64,000 nt of DNA, taken from positions 1,922,001 to 1,986,000 of the forward strand of contig NZ_LT992502.1 of assembly GCF_900324475.1 (NCBI RefSeq), in the 5' to 3' direction. Positions 12,674 through 21,343 of the stretch are shown piece after piece (within the stretch, counting starts at the first letter, position 1; each line of letters starts with the position of its first letter). A model generated the notes under the pieces. That model was not told where the DNA came from. It saw only the letters and a program-made list of their open reading frames with translations, and did no database searches. Source of the stretch: Enterobacter bugandensis (GTDB taxonomy: Bacteria; Pseudomonadota; Gammaproteobacteria; Enterobacterales; Enterobacteriaceae). The position numbers were made by a program, and so were the translations under genes.

Positions 12674-14065
12674 TTACACAATGCCGGTCAGATAGAACAC
12701 GGCAATGACAAAAAGTACTGCCAGACTTTTAATGATGGTGATAGCGAAAATGCCGCCGTAGGCCTGGCGATGGCTCAGGCCGGTGATAGCCAGCAGGGTA
12801 ATCACCGCGCCGTTATGGGGAAGGGTATCCATCCCGCCGCTCGCCATCGAGGCCACGCGGTGCAGCACCTCAAGCGGGATATTGGCCGCATGGGCGGCGG
12901 CGACAAACGAGTCGGACATGGCGGCAAGGGCAATACTCATCCCGCCGGACGCCGAACCGGTGATCCCCGCGAGCACGGTCACGCTGATGGCCTCATTTAG
13001 CAGCGGATTCGGAATGGCAGCCAGCGCTTTGGATAACACCAGGAACCCAGGCAGCGCCGCGATAACCGCGCCGAAACCGTATTCCGAGGCGGTATTCATC
13101 GCCGCCAGAATGGCTCCGCTCACCGCCGTTCGGCTGCCTTCAGCCAGACGCTCCCGGATATTGCGAAAGCCAAAAATAAGCACCAGCACGATACCGGCGA
13201 TCAGCGCCGCCTCCACGGCCCAGATGGCGGTGATCTTGCCCACCTCGGTCACAATCGGTTTCGCCAGGCCAGGCAGGGTAAGCTCGTGACTCACGCCGTA
13301 CCAGCCGGGGATCCAGCGGGTAAACAGCAGGTTCAGTATGCCCACCACCAGCAGCGGGGAGATAGCAATCAGCGGATGCGGGAGATTAATGTTATCCGGC
13401 GTCTCGGGTTCATTTTTCAGATCCGTGCCGTAACCCTCGTTGTTGCGGAGCGCCTTCCGGCGCTGGCGCTCCAGCCAGAGCAGGCCAAAGATGATAATAA
13501 ACAGAGAGCCGATAAGCCCCAGCCATGGGGCCGCCCAGGCGTTCGTGCCGAAGAAGCTGGTGGGGATGATATTCTGGATCTGCGGCGTGCCGGGCAGGGC
13601 GTCCATGGTAAACGAGAATGCCCCCAGCGCCACGGTGGCCGGGATCAGCCGCTTAGGGATGCCGCTCTGGCGAAACAGCTCGGCGGCAAACGGGTACACC
13701 GCAAACGCCACCACGAACAGCGAAACGCCGCCGTAGGTTAACAGCGCGCATACCAGGACAATCACCGGGATGGCGTGTCGACGCCCGAGGATCTGGATTG
13801 CGGCGGCGACGATGGAGCGTGAGAAGCCGGAAAGCTCAATCAGCTTGCCAAACACCGCACCCAGCAGGAACACCGGGAAGTAGAGCTTGACGAAGCCCAC
13901 CATCTTTTCCATAAACAGGCCGGTAAACGTCGGGCCGACGGCACCCGGATCGGTCAGCAGCACGGCACCGAGCGCCGCGATCGGCGCAAACAAAATAACG
14001 CTGTATCCGCGGTAGGCCGCCAGCATCAGCAGAGCCAGCGCCGCCAGGGCTATTAACACACTCAT
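12674..14065 (-). CDS. GntP-family permease, probably for 3-hydroxybutyrate
   Basis: A 463-residue inner-membrane protein with 12 or more hydrophobic segments, related to the gluconate:H+ symporter (GntP) family. The stretch ALPGTPQIQNIIPTSFFGT and the C-terminal HRVASMASGGMDTLPHNGAV are typical of a GntP branch found beside ketone-body genes. It lies 10 nt upstream of the dehydrogenase and 44 nt downstream of the thiolase. The substrate is inferred from the neighbours: a short hydroxy acid, most simply 3-hydroxybutyrate, though acetoacetate or butyrate cannot be excluded. Confidence 0.82.
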   Translation of the reverse strand: MSVLIALAALALLMLAAYRGYSVILFAPIAALGAVLLTDPGAVGPTFTGLFMEKMVGFVKLYFPVFLLGAVFGKLIELSGFSRSIVAAAIQILGRRHAIPVIVLVCALLTYGGVSLFVVAFAVYPFAAELFRQSGIPKRLIPATVALGAFSFTMDALPGTPQIQNIIPTSFFGTNAWAAPWLGLIGSLFIIIFGLLWLERQRRKALRNNEGYGTDLKNEPETPDNINLPHPLIAISPLLVVGILNLLFTRWIPGWYGVSHELTLPGLAKPIVTEVGKITAIWAVEAALIAGIVLVLIFGFRNIRERLAEGSRTAVSGAILAAMNTASEYGFGAVIAALPGFLVLSKALAAIPNPLLNEAISVTVLAGITGSASGGMSIALAAMSDSFVAAAHAANIPLEVLHRVASMASGGMDTLPHNGAVITLLAITGLSHRQAYGGIFAITIIKSLAVLFVIAVFYLTGIV

Positions 14066-14109
14066 TATGACTCCTCACTTTACTTATTATTCGGGTACCA
14101 ACGAGAGGT

Positions 14110-15291
14110 TTAACGCTCGACGGTCAGGGCAATGCCTTGTCCGCCGCCTACGCACAGGGTGACGAGCCCTTTTTTAACGTCACGGCGCTGCATTTCGTAC
14201 AGCAGGGTCACGAGGATTCGGCAGCCGGAAGCACCAATCGGATGGCCCAGGGCGATGGCACCGCCGTTAACGTTGACCTTGTGCTCATCCCAGCCGAGCT
14301 GCTGGCCCACCGCCAGCGCCTGGGCGGCAAAGGCTTCATTGGCTTCAATGAGGTCCACCTCGTCGAGCGTCCAGCCCGCCCGCGCCAGCGCCGTCCGGCA
14401 GGCGCTGACCGGGCCCATGCCCATTACTGACGGGTCAACGCCCGTCACGGCGTAACTCACGATGCGGCCAAGGACAGGCAATCCGCTCTCCCGCGCCTTT
14501 TCCTCGCTCATCAGCAGCACCGCGGCGGCACCGTCGTTGAGCGTGGAGGCATTCCCCGCCGTGACGGTGCCTTCCTCGTGCAAAAAGGCGGGACGCAACT
14601 GCGCAAGCTGCTCTGCGGTAGTGCCTGGTCGGGGCTGTTCGTCACGATCAATAACCAGCGGCGGCTTTTTACCCTGTTTCACCGTCACCGGCGCTATCTC
14701 GGCGTCAAGCCGGCCGGACTCAATGGCGGACGCCGCTTTTTGCTGCGAGCGGGCGGCGAAGGCGTCCTGCTGCTCGCGGGAAATGTCATACTCGCGGGCG
14801 ACGTTTTCAGCGGTGATCCCCATGTGGTAATTGTTGAATGCGTCCCACAGGCCGTCGGTAATCATGCAGTCCTTGAGGCCCGCATGCCCGAAACGCAGCC
14901 CGGCACGTGCGCCGTCCAGCAGATATGGGGCGTTGCTCATGCTCTCCTGACCGCCGGCGATAACCACCTCCGCGTCGCCGCAGCGGATCGCCTGGGCGGC
15001 GAGCTGGACCGCTTTTAAGCCCGCGCCGCACACCAGGTTGACGGTGGTCGCCGGCGTGCTGACGGGCAACCCGGCGCCGATGGCCGTCTGGCGGGCGGGG
15101 TTTTGCCCGCATCCGGCCGTCAGAACCTGGCCGAAAATCAGTTCGTCTACCTGTTCGGCGCTGAGACCACTGTTCTCCAGCAGGTGCCGTACCGTGACGG
15201 CCCCAAGCTCAACCGCAGAAAGGGACGAGAGCGATCCGCGAAAACTGCCAATGGGGGTTCGCGTTGCCCCGACAATCATGACCTTTTTCAT
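14110..15291 (-). CDS. Acetyl-CoA C-acetyltransferase (thiolase)
   Basis: Cleaves acetoacetyl-CoA to two acetyl-CoA in the degradative direction. It has 393 residues, the AtoB length. The active residues are Cys88 ([10 protein letters not shown]), His350 ([10 protein letters not shown]) and Cys380 (TLCVGGGQG), with NEAFAAQ between them. It follows the CoA-transferase B gene by 9 nt and precedes the permease, so acetoacetate activated by the transferase goes straight to this enzyme. Confidence 0.93.
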   Translation of the reverse strand: MKKVMIVGATRTPIGSFRGSLSSLSAVELGAVTVRHLLENSGLSAEQVDELIFGQVLTAGCGQNPARQTAIGAGLPVSTPATTVNLVCGAGLKAVQLAAQAIRCGDAEVVIAGGQESMSNAPYLLDGARAGLRFGHAGLKDCMITDGLWDAFNNYHMGITAENVAREYDISREQQDAFAARSQQKAASAIESGRLDAEIAPVTVKQGKKPPLVIDRDEQPRPGTTAEQLAQLRPAFLHEEGTVTAGNASTLNDGAAAVLLMSEEKARESGLPVLGRIVSYAVTGVDPSVMGMGPVSACRTALARAGWTLDEVDLIEANEAFAAQALAVGQQLGWDEHKVNVNGGAIALGHPIGASGCRILVTLLYEMQRRDVKKGLVTLCVGGGQGIALTVER

Positions 15292-15300
15292 GCTGTCCCC

Positions 15301-15957
15301 TCAGGTGAAGCGCATCTCGCGCACGTCGTCCGCCACAATGATTTTCCCTGCCGTTTTACGCACGATTTCGTCAATACTGACGCCCGGGGCGTATTCCCGC
15401 AGGATGAACGCGCCGTCCTGAATTTCCAGCAGCGCGAGATCGGTCAGGACCCGACGGATACAGCCCGCGCCCGTGAGCGGCAGCGTGCAGCGCGGCAGCA
15501 GCTTCGACTCACCGCTCTTTGAGGCGTGGGTCATCACCACAATGATGTTCTGCGCCCCGGCAACGAGATCCATCGCGCCGCCCATGCCCTTCACCATCTT
15601 TCCGGGGATCATCCACGAGGCGATGTTGCCCTCCACGTCCACTTCAAATGCGCCCAGCACGGTCAGATCCACGTGGCCGCCGCGGATCATGGCAAACGAC
15701 TGGGCCGAGTCGAAAATGGCCGCGCCGGTCCGCGCGGTCACGGTCTGTTTACCGGCGTTGATCATGTCGGCATCAAGGCTCTGCTCGTCTGGAAAAGCCC
15801 CCATCCCCAGCAGGCCGTTTTCCGACTGCAGCATCACGTCCATCCCGTCCGGAATGTAGTTCGCCACCAGGGTAGGGATGCCGATCCCCAGGTTGACGTA
15901 ATAACCGTCGCGCAGCTCGCGGGCGACGCGCATGGCCATCTGTTCACGGGTTAACAT
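15301..15957 (-). CDS. 3-oxoacid CoA-transferase subunit B
   Basis: The catalytic half of a two-subunit CoA-transferase that moves CoA from a donor acyl-CoA to acetoacetate. It has 218 residues from the ATG at MLTREQMAMR, placed 7 nt after AAGGAG; an in-frame GTG two codons upstream is the alternative. The catalytic glutamate is Glu46 in SENGLLGMG. It begins 2 nt after subunit A ends. Similar to AtoA and ScoB; substrate range cannot be told from sequence. Confidence 0.92.
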   Translation of the reverse strand: MLTREQMAMRVARELRDGYYVNLGIGIPTLVANYIPDGMDVMLQSENGLLGMGAFPDEQSLDADMINAGKQTVTARTGAAIFDSAQSFAMIRGGHVDLTVLGAFEVDVEGNIASWMIPGKMVKGMGGAMDLVAGAQNIIVVMTHASKSGESKLLPRCTLPLTGAGCIRRVLTDLALLEIQDGAFILREYAPGVSIDEIVRKTAGKIIVADDVREMRFT

Positions 15958-15959
15958 CG

Positions 15960-16667
15960 TCACACTCCTTGCGCGCGCAAGGTGCGCTGCTCAATGCGTT
16001 TTTCAAACTGGCCGACAATCAGCCTGTCGACGTAAATTCCCGGGGTGTGAATAGCCGACGGGGGCAGTTCACCCGGCGGAACAATCTCTTCCACCTCCAC
16101 CACCGTGATCCGGCCCGCCGTTGCCATCAGCGGATTAAAGTTTTGCGCGGTATGGCGATAGATGACGTTGCCGTACCAGTCCGCTTTCCACCCCTTGATC
16201 AGCGCGAAATCGCCGACGATCGCCTCCTCGAGGATGTAGTGCTTCCCCGCGAACTGGCGCACGTCCTTGCCGGTCGCCACGGGCGTGCCGTAGCCGGTGG
16301 CCGTATAAAACGCCGGAATACCGGCTCCGCCCGCGCGCACCTTTTCCGCCAGCGTGCCCTGCGGCGTAAGCTCAATTTCCAGCTCGCCACTCAGCACCTG
16401 CTGCTCAAACAGCGCGTTCTCGCCGACGTAAGAGGCCACCACTTTGCGAACCTGCCGCGTTTCGAGCAGTATCCCCAGGCCGAATCCATCCACGCCGCAG
16501 TTGTTTGACACCACGGTCAAATCTCTCACCTGACGGCGCCGGACCTCCGCAATCAGGTTCTCCGGAATGCCGCACAGGCCGAAGCCGCCCGCCAGCAAGG
16601 TCATTCCGTCCGTCAGCCCGTCCAGCGCCTGCGCATAGCTGCCGACGCGCTTATCCAGTCCTGCCAT
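15960..16667 (-). CDS. 3-oxoacid CoA-transferase subunit A
   Basis: Partner of the B subunit, 235 residues. The family stretch [13 protein letters not shown] lies near residue 28, and the C-terminal part has the usual [19 protein letters not shown]. Two ATGs lie close together; the second (MAGLDKRV) is 7 nt behind the GGGAGG site and is preferred. It is the first gene of the operon, facing a LysR gene across a short intergenic region with a strong inverted repeat, so that region is the likely regulated promoter. Confidence 0.92.
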   Translation of the reverse strand: MAGLDKRVGSYAQALDGLTDGMTLLAGGFGLCGIPENLIAEVRRRQVRDLTVVSNNCGVDGFGLGILLETRQVRKVVASYVGENALFEQQVLSGELEIELTPQGTLAEKVRAGGAGIPAFYTATGYGTPVATGKDVRQFAGKHYILEEAIVGDFALIKGWKADWYGNVIYRHTAQNFNPLMATAGRITVVEVEEIVPPGELPPSAIHTPGIYVDRLIVGQFEKRIEQRTLRAQGV

Positions 16668-16766
16668 AGTCATCCCTCCCGTTAACCGTGCCGGTATCAT
16701 TAGGGGCGGCGACTCATTTGTTAATTTTGAATTTGTGACCCACTCATTTGGTTTTCTTATTAATTT

Positions 16767-16800
16767 CCTGTTAACTAATTCTTTTCAATTAGTTAACAGG
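16767..16800. promoter_or_regulatory. Perfect 14-bp inverted repeat, candidate LysR operator
   Basis: CCTGTTAACTAATT and its exact reverse complement flank the 6-base spacer CTTTTC. The right arm overlaps the ribosome-binding region of the LysR gene, seven bases before its ATG. The repeat lies between the divergent CoA-transferase operon and the regulator gene, where LysR-type proteins usually bind. As RNA it could also form a hairpin hiding the regulator's ribosome-binding site. Confidence 0.6.
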
Positions 16801-16807
16801 ATGAAAA

Positions 16808-17731
16808 ATGAGAATGAGTGTCAAACAGTTACGCGCGTTTTTAGCGGTAGCTCACACTCTCAATTTCGCGCACGCCAGCGAACGCTTAAATCTCTCCCAG
16901 CCGGCCCTGAGCCTGACGATTAAAAGTCTGGAAGACGCGCTCGGCGGCCCGCTGCTGCAGCGGAGCACGCGCAAGGTTGCCCTCACGCAGGAAGGGGAGA
17001 CGTTTCTGCCGATGGCGCGGCAGCTGCTTGCCGACTGGGATAATGTGGAGGAGGCGATGCACCAGTGCTTTACCCTGCAGCGCGGCAAAATCTCGGTCGC
17101 GGCGATGCCGTCATTTGCCGCCAACGTTTTACCGGAGGTGCTCAAGGCGTTTCGTGATCGCCACGCCGGGATCAACGTCACCGTGCATGACGTCATTAAC
17201 GAGCAGGTGATTGAGATGGTGCGGGAAGGGCGGGTTGAGATGGGGATCGCCTTTGAGCCGGCCCCCACGCACAACCTGCTGTTTACGCCGCTGGGGCTCG
17301 ACAGGTTTGTCGCCATTGTGCCGAAGGACTCCGCGCTGGCGGGCAAAAAGCGGCTGGCCTGGGAAGAGCTACTGACGCTGGATTTTATTACCCTGCAGCG
17401 CCCGTCGGCGGTACGTCTGATGATGGAGGAGGAGCTGGCCCGAAGCGGCAGAAAGCTGGACGTGGCGCTGGAGAGTCATCAACTGGTGACGGTAGGTCGC
17501 ATGGTCGCCAGCGGGCTGGGAGGCAGTGCCGTACCGGCGCTCTGCGAAGCGCAGATGACGGCGCTGGGCGCGGTCTGTATACCGCTGGATAACCCGCCCA
17601 TTGAAAAGTGCATCGGAGCAATCCATCCGGGGCACACGCAGCTCTCTAAAGCGGCGCATGCCCTGCTGGAAACGCTGAAGGATTTTTACCAGCCCGCTCA
17701 CGGGGCGAGAAATACCTGCGGTACGGGGTGA
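16808..17731 (+). CDS. LysR-type regulator of the 3-hydroxybutyrate operon
   Basis: 307 residues. The winged helix-turn-helix fills the first 60 or so residues (ERLNLSQPALSLTIKSLED), followed by a substrate-binding domain from about residue 90. It is divergent from the CoA-transferase operon with 140 bp between, the standard LysR arrangement, so it probably controls that operon in response to a pathway intermediate. Its 3' end overlaps the 3' end of hmuV by 34 bp on the other strand. ATG codons at the first and third positions are both possible starts; the first has the better spacing. Confidence 0.9.
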   Translation: MRMSVKQLRAFLAVAHTLNFAHASERLNLSQPALSLTIKSLEDALGGPLLQRSTRKVALTQEGETFLPMARQLLADWDNVEEAMHQCFTLQRGKISVAAMPSFAANVLPEVLKAFRDRHAGINVTVHDVINEQVIEMVREGRVEMGIAFEPAPTHNLLFTPLGLDRFVAIVPKDSALAGKKRLAWEELLTLDFITLQRPSAVRLMMEEELARSGRKLDVALESHQLVTVGRMVASGLGGSAVPALCEAQMTALGAVCIPLDNPPIEKCIGAIHPGHTQLSKAAHALLETLKDFYQPAHGARNTCGTG

Positions 17732-18477
17732 TCCGGATGGCTGCCGACGCGCACCTGTGCGCCGTACCAGCGCGCCAGCGTCCCGGCCTGCAGCACGTCC
17801 TCCGGTGTGCCACTGGAGACCAGCCTGCCGTTGTGCAACAGCAGAATGCGATCCGCCCACAGCGCCGCCAGATTGAGATCGTGCAGCACCACGCACACGT
17901 GGAGATGACCCCGACGGGTCAGGGATTTCATCAGGCGCAGCAGATGCTGCTGGTGGTAGAGATCCAGCGCGGAGGTGGGCTCATCAAGAAACAGCCAGCC
18001 GCGCGGGGCTCCGTCGCACCAGAGCTGGGCCAGCGCGCGGGCGAGCTGGATCCGCTGCTGCTCGCCGCCGGAGAGCGTTGAATAGCGTCTGCCCGCCAGC
18101 GGTAGAGAGCCCGTTATCGCCATCACTTCCTCAACTACCGACGCTTCAGGGGAGCGAGTCCAGGGCGCGCGTCCCATACCGACCACCGCGTCCACCGGCC
18201 AGTCGAATCCGGGCTGTGTATTCTGGCGCATCACCGCCCGGTAGCGGGCGAGGGTATCCGGCGGCCAGTCCGCAAGCGGCGTCCCGGCCAGAGTGCAGCG
18301 TCCGCTTGCGGGCTTGAGATAGCCGGTAAGCAGCCGCAATAACGTCGATTTCCCGGCACCGTTGGGGCCAATCAGGGCGACCAGCTCACCCTGAGAGAGG
18401 GTAAGCGACACATCGTCGATCAGCGTCCGCTGCCCGGCGTGAAAGAAGATTTTCTCTGCACAATAGCGTTCAGCCAT
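17698..18477 (-). CDS. hmuV: Haem ABC transporter ATP-binding protein
   Basis: The ATPase of the HmuTUV haem importer, 259 residues. Walker A is GPNGAGKST near residue 38, the signature is LSGGEQQRIQLARAL and Walker B is LFLDEPTSALD. It is the last gene of the hmu operon; its start overlaps the end of hmuU by 8 nt. It converges on the LysR gene, and the two reading frames overlap by 34 bp, leaving no room for a separate terminator. Confidence 0.95.
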   Translation of the reverse strand: MAERYCAEKIFFHAGQRTLIDDVSLTLSQGELVALIGPNGAGKSTLLRLLTGYLKPASGRCTLAGTPLADWPPDTLARYRAVMRQNTQPGFDWPVDAVVGMGRAPWTRSPEASVVEEVMAITGSLPLAGRRYSTLSGGEQQRIQLARALAQLWCDGAPRGWLFLDEPTSALDLYHQQHLLRLMKSLTRRGHLHVCVVLHDLNLAALWADRILLLHNGRLVSSGTPEDVLQAGTLARWYGAQVRVGSHPDHPVPQVFLAP

Positions 18478-19462
18478 GCGTACCTCCGCGACGAAAGATA
18501 AGCCACAGGAACCACGGCGCGCCGAGAAGGCTGGTCAATAACCCGACGGGCATCTCCGCCGGAGAGACCAGGGTGCGCGCCAGCGTGTCGGCAACCAGCA
18601 GCAGCAGCGCACCGGCCAGCACCGAGCCGGGTACGACGGCCCGGTGGTCGGCCCCCAGCCACATGCGCATCAGGTGCGGCACCACAAGGCCAATAAAGCC
18701 GATCACGCCGCTGACGGCTACCGCCGCGGCAACCAGCAGGGCGCTGCACAGCAGCAGGATCCGCTGTACCATCGCGACATCCACCCCGAGATAGTGCGCC
18801 TCTTCATCGCCCAGCAGCAGCAGGTTGAGCGGGGCGGCCAGCCGCCAGATAATCAGCACCGCGGGCACCATCAGCGACGTTATAGCCAGCAGGGTGGACC
18901 ACTGCGCCTGCCCGAGGCTGCCCATTCCCCAGAGGGAAAGCTGGCGAAGCTGGGCATCATTGCTGAGCCATGAGAGCACCCCGACGGCCGCGCCGCACAG
19001 GGCGTTGATGGCGATCCCCACAAGCAGCAGGCGGGACAGGGAGCCGTGACGCTGCTGGCTGAGCAGGAAGATAATAACGGTTGCGGCCAGCGCGCCGAGG
19101 AACGCCGCGAGCATCGGGGCATACAGCATCAGCAGGGCAGGTAACGCGGCGGGAATGACCACCCACAGCGCCACCGCCAGCGCCGCGCCGCTGCTGATCC
19201 CCAGCAGACCCGGGTCTGCCAGCGGGTTGCGGAACAGCCCCTGCATCACACAGCCGGCCAGCGCCAGCGCTCCGCCAATCACCAGCGCCAGCAGTACGCG
19301 GGGCAGGCGAATGGTAAGCCAGATCTGACGCATGGCCTCATCGCTGCCGCTCCACAGCAGGCTGACCGGCAGGTGCAGTGCCCCAAACCCGGTCGCGGTG
19401 AGCGTCATGATGCTCAGGATCGCGGCCAGCATCCACAACGACAAGGCGATCCGCCGGGACAT
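18470..19462 (-). CDS. hmuU: Haem ABC transporter permease
   Basis: An inner-membrane permease of the FecCD/BtuC family, 330 residues with about ten hydrophobic segments. It has the family stretches FRNPLADPGLLGISSGAAL and GFIGLVVPHLMRMWLG, the latter contacting the ATPase. It overlaps hmuT by one base (ATGA) and hmuV by eight, so the three transport genes are translationally coupled. Confidence 0.95.
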   Translation of the reverse strand: MSRRIALSLWMLAAILSIMTLTATGFGALHLPVSLLWSGSDEAMRQIWLTIRLPRVLLALVIGGALALAGCVMQGLFRNPLADPGLLGISSGAALAVALWVVIPAALPALLMLYAPMLAAFLGALAATVIIFLLSQQRHGSLSRLLLVGIAINALCGAAVGVLSWLSNDAQLRQLSLWGMGSLGQAQWSTLLAITSLMVPAVLIIWRLAAPLNLLLLGDEEAHYLGVDVAMVQRILLLCSALLVAAAVAVSGVIGFIGLVVPHLMRMWLGADHRAVVPGSVLAGALLLLVADTLARTLVSPAEMPVGLLTSLLGAPWFLWLIFRRGGTHG

Positions 19463-20283
19463 CAGGGCAGTTGCTCCGCTTTGGCGCGCAGCTGCTGGAT
19501 GGCATCCGGCGTTCGCACGCTGAAGCCCAGCAGCGCCATATCATCAATCGCCAGCACCTGCCTGTTCCGTCCCGCCGGGGTTTGCGCCAGACCGGGCAGC
19601 TTCCACAGGTTTTCTTCGCCGCCCAGCGCGTTCACGCCGTCCTGCGAAATCACCACCAGATCGGGCTGGCTGGCAATGACCCCTTCCTGAGACAGCGGCT
19701 GATAGCGGGTGAATCCCTGCATCGCGTTCTGCAGCCCGGCGGCACGGATGGCGGCGTCTGCGCCGGTCTGCTGCCCGGCGGCCATTGCGGTCATTCCCCC
19801 GTGGTTGAGGATAAACAGCACCCGCTTGTTGAGGGGCGCGGAGGGCAGGGCCGCCAGCGCCTGACGCAGCGTGTGGCGCAGGGCTTCCCCCTCGGCTTCA
19901 TGGTGCGTAGCGTTGGCAATCACCCGAACCTTTTCGTCAATGACGCTCAGATCGTTGCGGCCGGGAACGGTTACTACCCTGACGTGACTTTGTTCGACCT
20001 GCTTCAACGCCAGAGACGGCTGCGCCTGGTCGCTGGCCAGCACCAGCGTGGGGCGCATGGACAAAATGCCTTCGGCGTTAAGCTGGCGTAAATATCCCAC
20101 GTCAGGCAGATCGTTTGCCGCCTGCGGCCACTGGCTGGTGCTGTCGCGCGCGACCAGCGAAGACTGCGCGCCAAGCGCGTAGACAATCTCCGTCACGTCG
20201 CCGCCAAGGGCGACAATTTTCTCCTGCGCGGCGGCAAACGCCACCAGAGGCAGGGCGCTCAGCAGGGCTAACCACGTTTTCAT
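19462..20283 (-). CDS. hmuT: Periplasmic haem-binding protein
   Basis: 273 residues with a clear signal peptide ([19 protein letters not shown]) and a periplasmic binding protein fold of the FepB/BtuF type, beginning [18 protein letters not shown]. It accepts haem from the outer-membrane receptor HmuR and passes it to HmuUV. It overlaps the hmuS stop by 4 nt and the hmuU start by 1 nt. Confidence 0.93.
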   Translation of the reverse strand: MKTWLALLSALPLVAFAAAQEKIVALGGDVTEIVYALGAQSSLVARDSTSQWPQAANDLPDVGYLRQLNAEGILSMRPTLVLASDQAQPSLALKQVEQSHVRVVTVPGRNDLSVIDEKVRVIANATHHEAEGEALRHTLRQALAALPSAPLNKRVLFILNHGGMTAMAAGQQTGADAAIRAAGLQNAMQGFTRYQPLSQEGVIASQPDLVVISQDGVNALGGEENLWKLPGLAQTPAGRNRQVLAIDDMALLGFSVRTPDAIQQLRAKAEQLP

Positions 20284-21308
20284 GCGGCCAGCCCTTTTGG
20301 CGTCAGGGCGTCAATCTGGCTGCGCCACTGGCTCTGCTCCGGCTCACCTTCGGTACGCTGGCCGTAAAGCTGGGCGATTTGCGTGCCGTCGGCGGCAAAC
20401 AGCTCCAGGCTGGTGACGTGGCCGTCAGCCGTGGGCTTGCGCGTCACCCAGCTCTCTGCGATCGTCTCCTCCAGCAGATGCAGGGTAAAGGCAGGGTTAA
20501 AGACGTTCAGCCAGCCTTTCATCGGCACGACTTTTTCCACCGCGCCGGTGAAGATCTGCACGCAGCCGCGGTTGCCGACGAAGACCATGATTTCGTTGCC
20601 GTCCCGACGTGCCGCTTCCAGCAGCTGTGCCAGCGCGCTGTTCTCCACCTTACAGGCCAGGTCGTCGCCCACCAGGCGAAATGCCTGCTGACGGCTGAGA
20701 TTGTGGCGTTTGAGCAGGCTGAAGAACTGATGCACGTCGGTCATGGCGCGCCACTCCTTGTCCACGAGAGCGGCATCCGCGTTTTCGGCGTGAGCCGGGA
20801 CATCCCCAGCGCTCAGCTCAAGCGGCGGGTTATCGGCAAAGATAAAGCGGGTCAGCACGTCGCCCCAGGCGGCGAGGTCGGTGTTGTCCGTGGTGTAGAC
20901 CTTCAGCACCGCATCGCCCTGACGATCGAAGAACTGAATGCTCTGTCGCTCGCCGCGGGCGGTGGTTTCGCTGAGGTGAAACGCGCTCGCCCACTGGTTG
21001 AGGAACAGGCGCAGATCCAGCGCGCGCGGGTTCAGCACCAGCCCGGCGTGGCCGTTCAGGTGCTGGTTGGTGAAGCTGCCCACCTGCTCGTGAACGGCAT
21101 ACTCGTTGCGGCAGATGCACTTGGTTTCACCCACGGCTTCCAGCGCGCCCAGGATATCGCGGATTTCGCCGCGCAGTCGCCAGGCGTCATGGCCCACGCG
21201 GGAAAAGGTCAGCTCCGCTTCGCTGATGTTCATTAACCCTGCGATGTCTCGCGCATACTTACCCGGATTTTCTTCTTTTAGCTCAAGCCAGCGTGCGTAG
21301 TGATGCAT
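20280..21308 (-). CDS. hmuS: Haem-handling protein HmuS (ChuS/HemS family)
   Basis: A cytoplasmic haem-binding and degrading or trafficking protein, 342 residues. The family consists of two similar halves, seen here as repeated segments such as [25 protein letters not shown] in the first half and [27 protein letters not shown] in the second, both with the VGxFxN/VGNRG-like turn. The ATG at [11 protein letters not shown], behind AAGGA, is chosen; 14 further in-frame residues upstream are not family-like. It follows hmuR by 35 nt. Confidence 0.93.
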   Translation of the reverse strand: MHHYARWLELKEENPGKYARDIAGLMNISEAELTFSRVGHDAWRLRGEIRDILGALEAVGETKCICRNEYAVHEQVGSFTNQHLNGHAGLVLNPRALDLRLFLNQWASAFHLSETTARGERQSIQFFDRQGDAVLKVYTTDNTDLAAWGDVLTRFIFADNPPLELSAGDVPAHAENADAALVDKEWRAMTDVHQFFSLLKRHNLSRQQAFRLVGDDLACKVENSALAQLLEAARRDGNEIMVFVGNRGCVQIFTGAVEKVVPMKGWLNVFNPAFTLHLLEETIAESWVTRKPTADGHVTSLELFAADGTQIAQLYGQRTEGEPEQSQWRSQIDALTPKGLAA

Positions 21309-21343
21309 TGTCTTATCCTTCTGAAGAGTGGCCCCGAAGGGAA

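Noticed and set aside
20115..21236. A 373-codon plus-strand frame opposite hmuT and hmuS
   Set aside because: Both genes below it are clear family members; the frame has no recognisable protein features.
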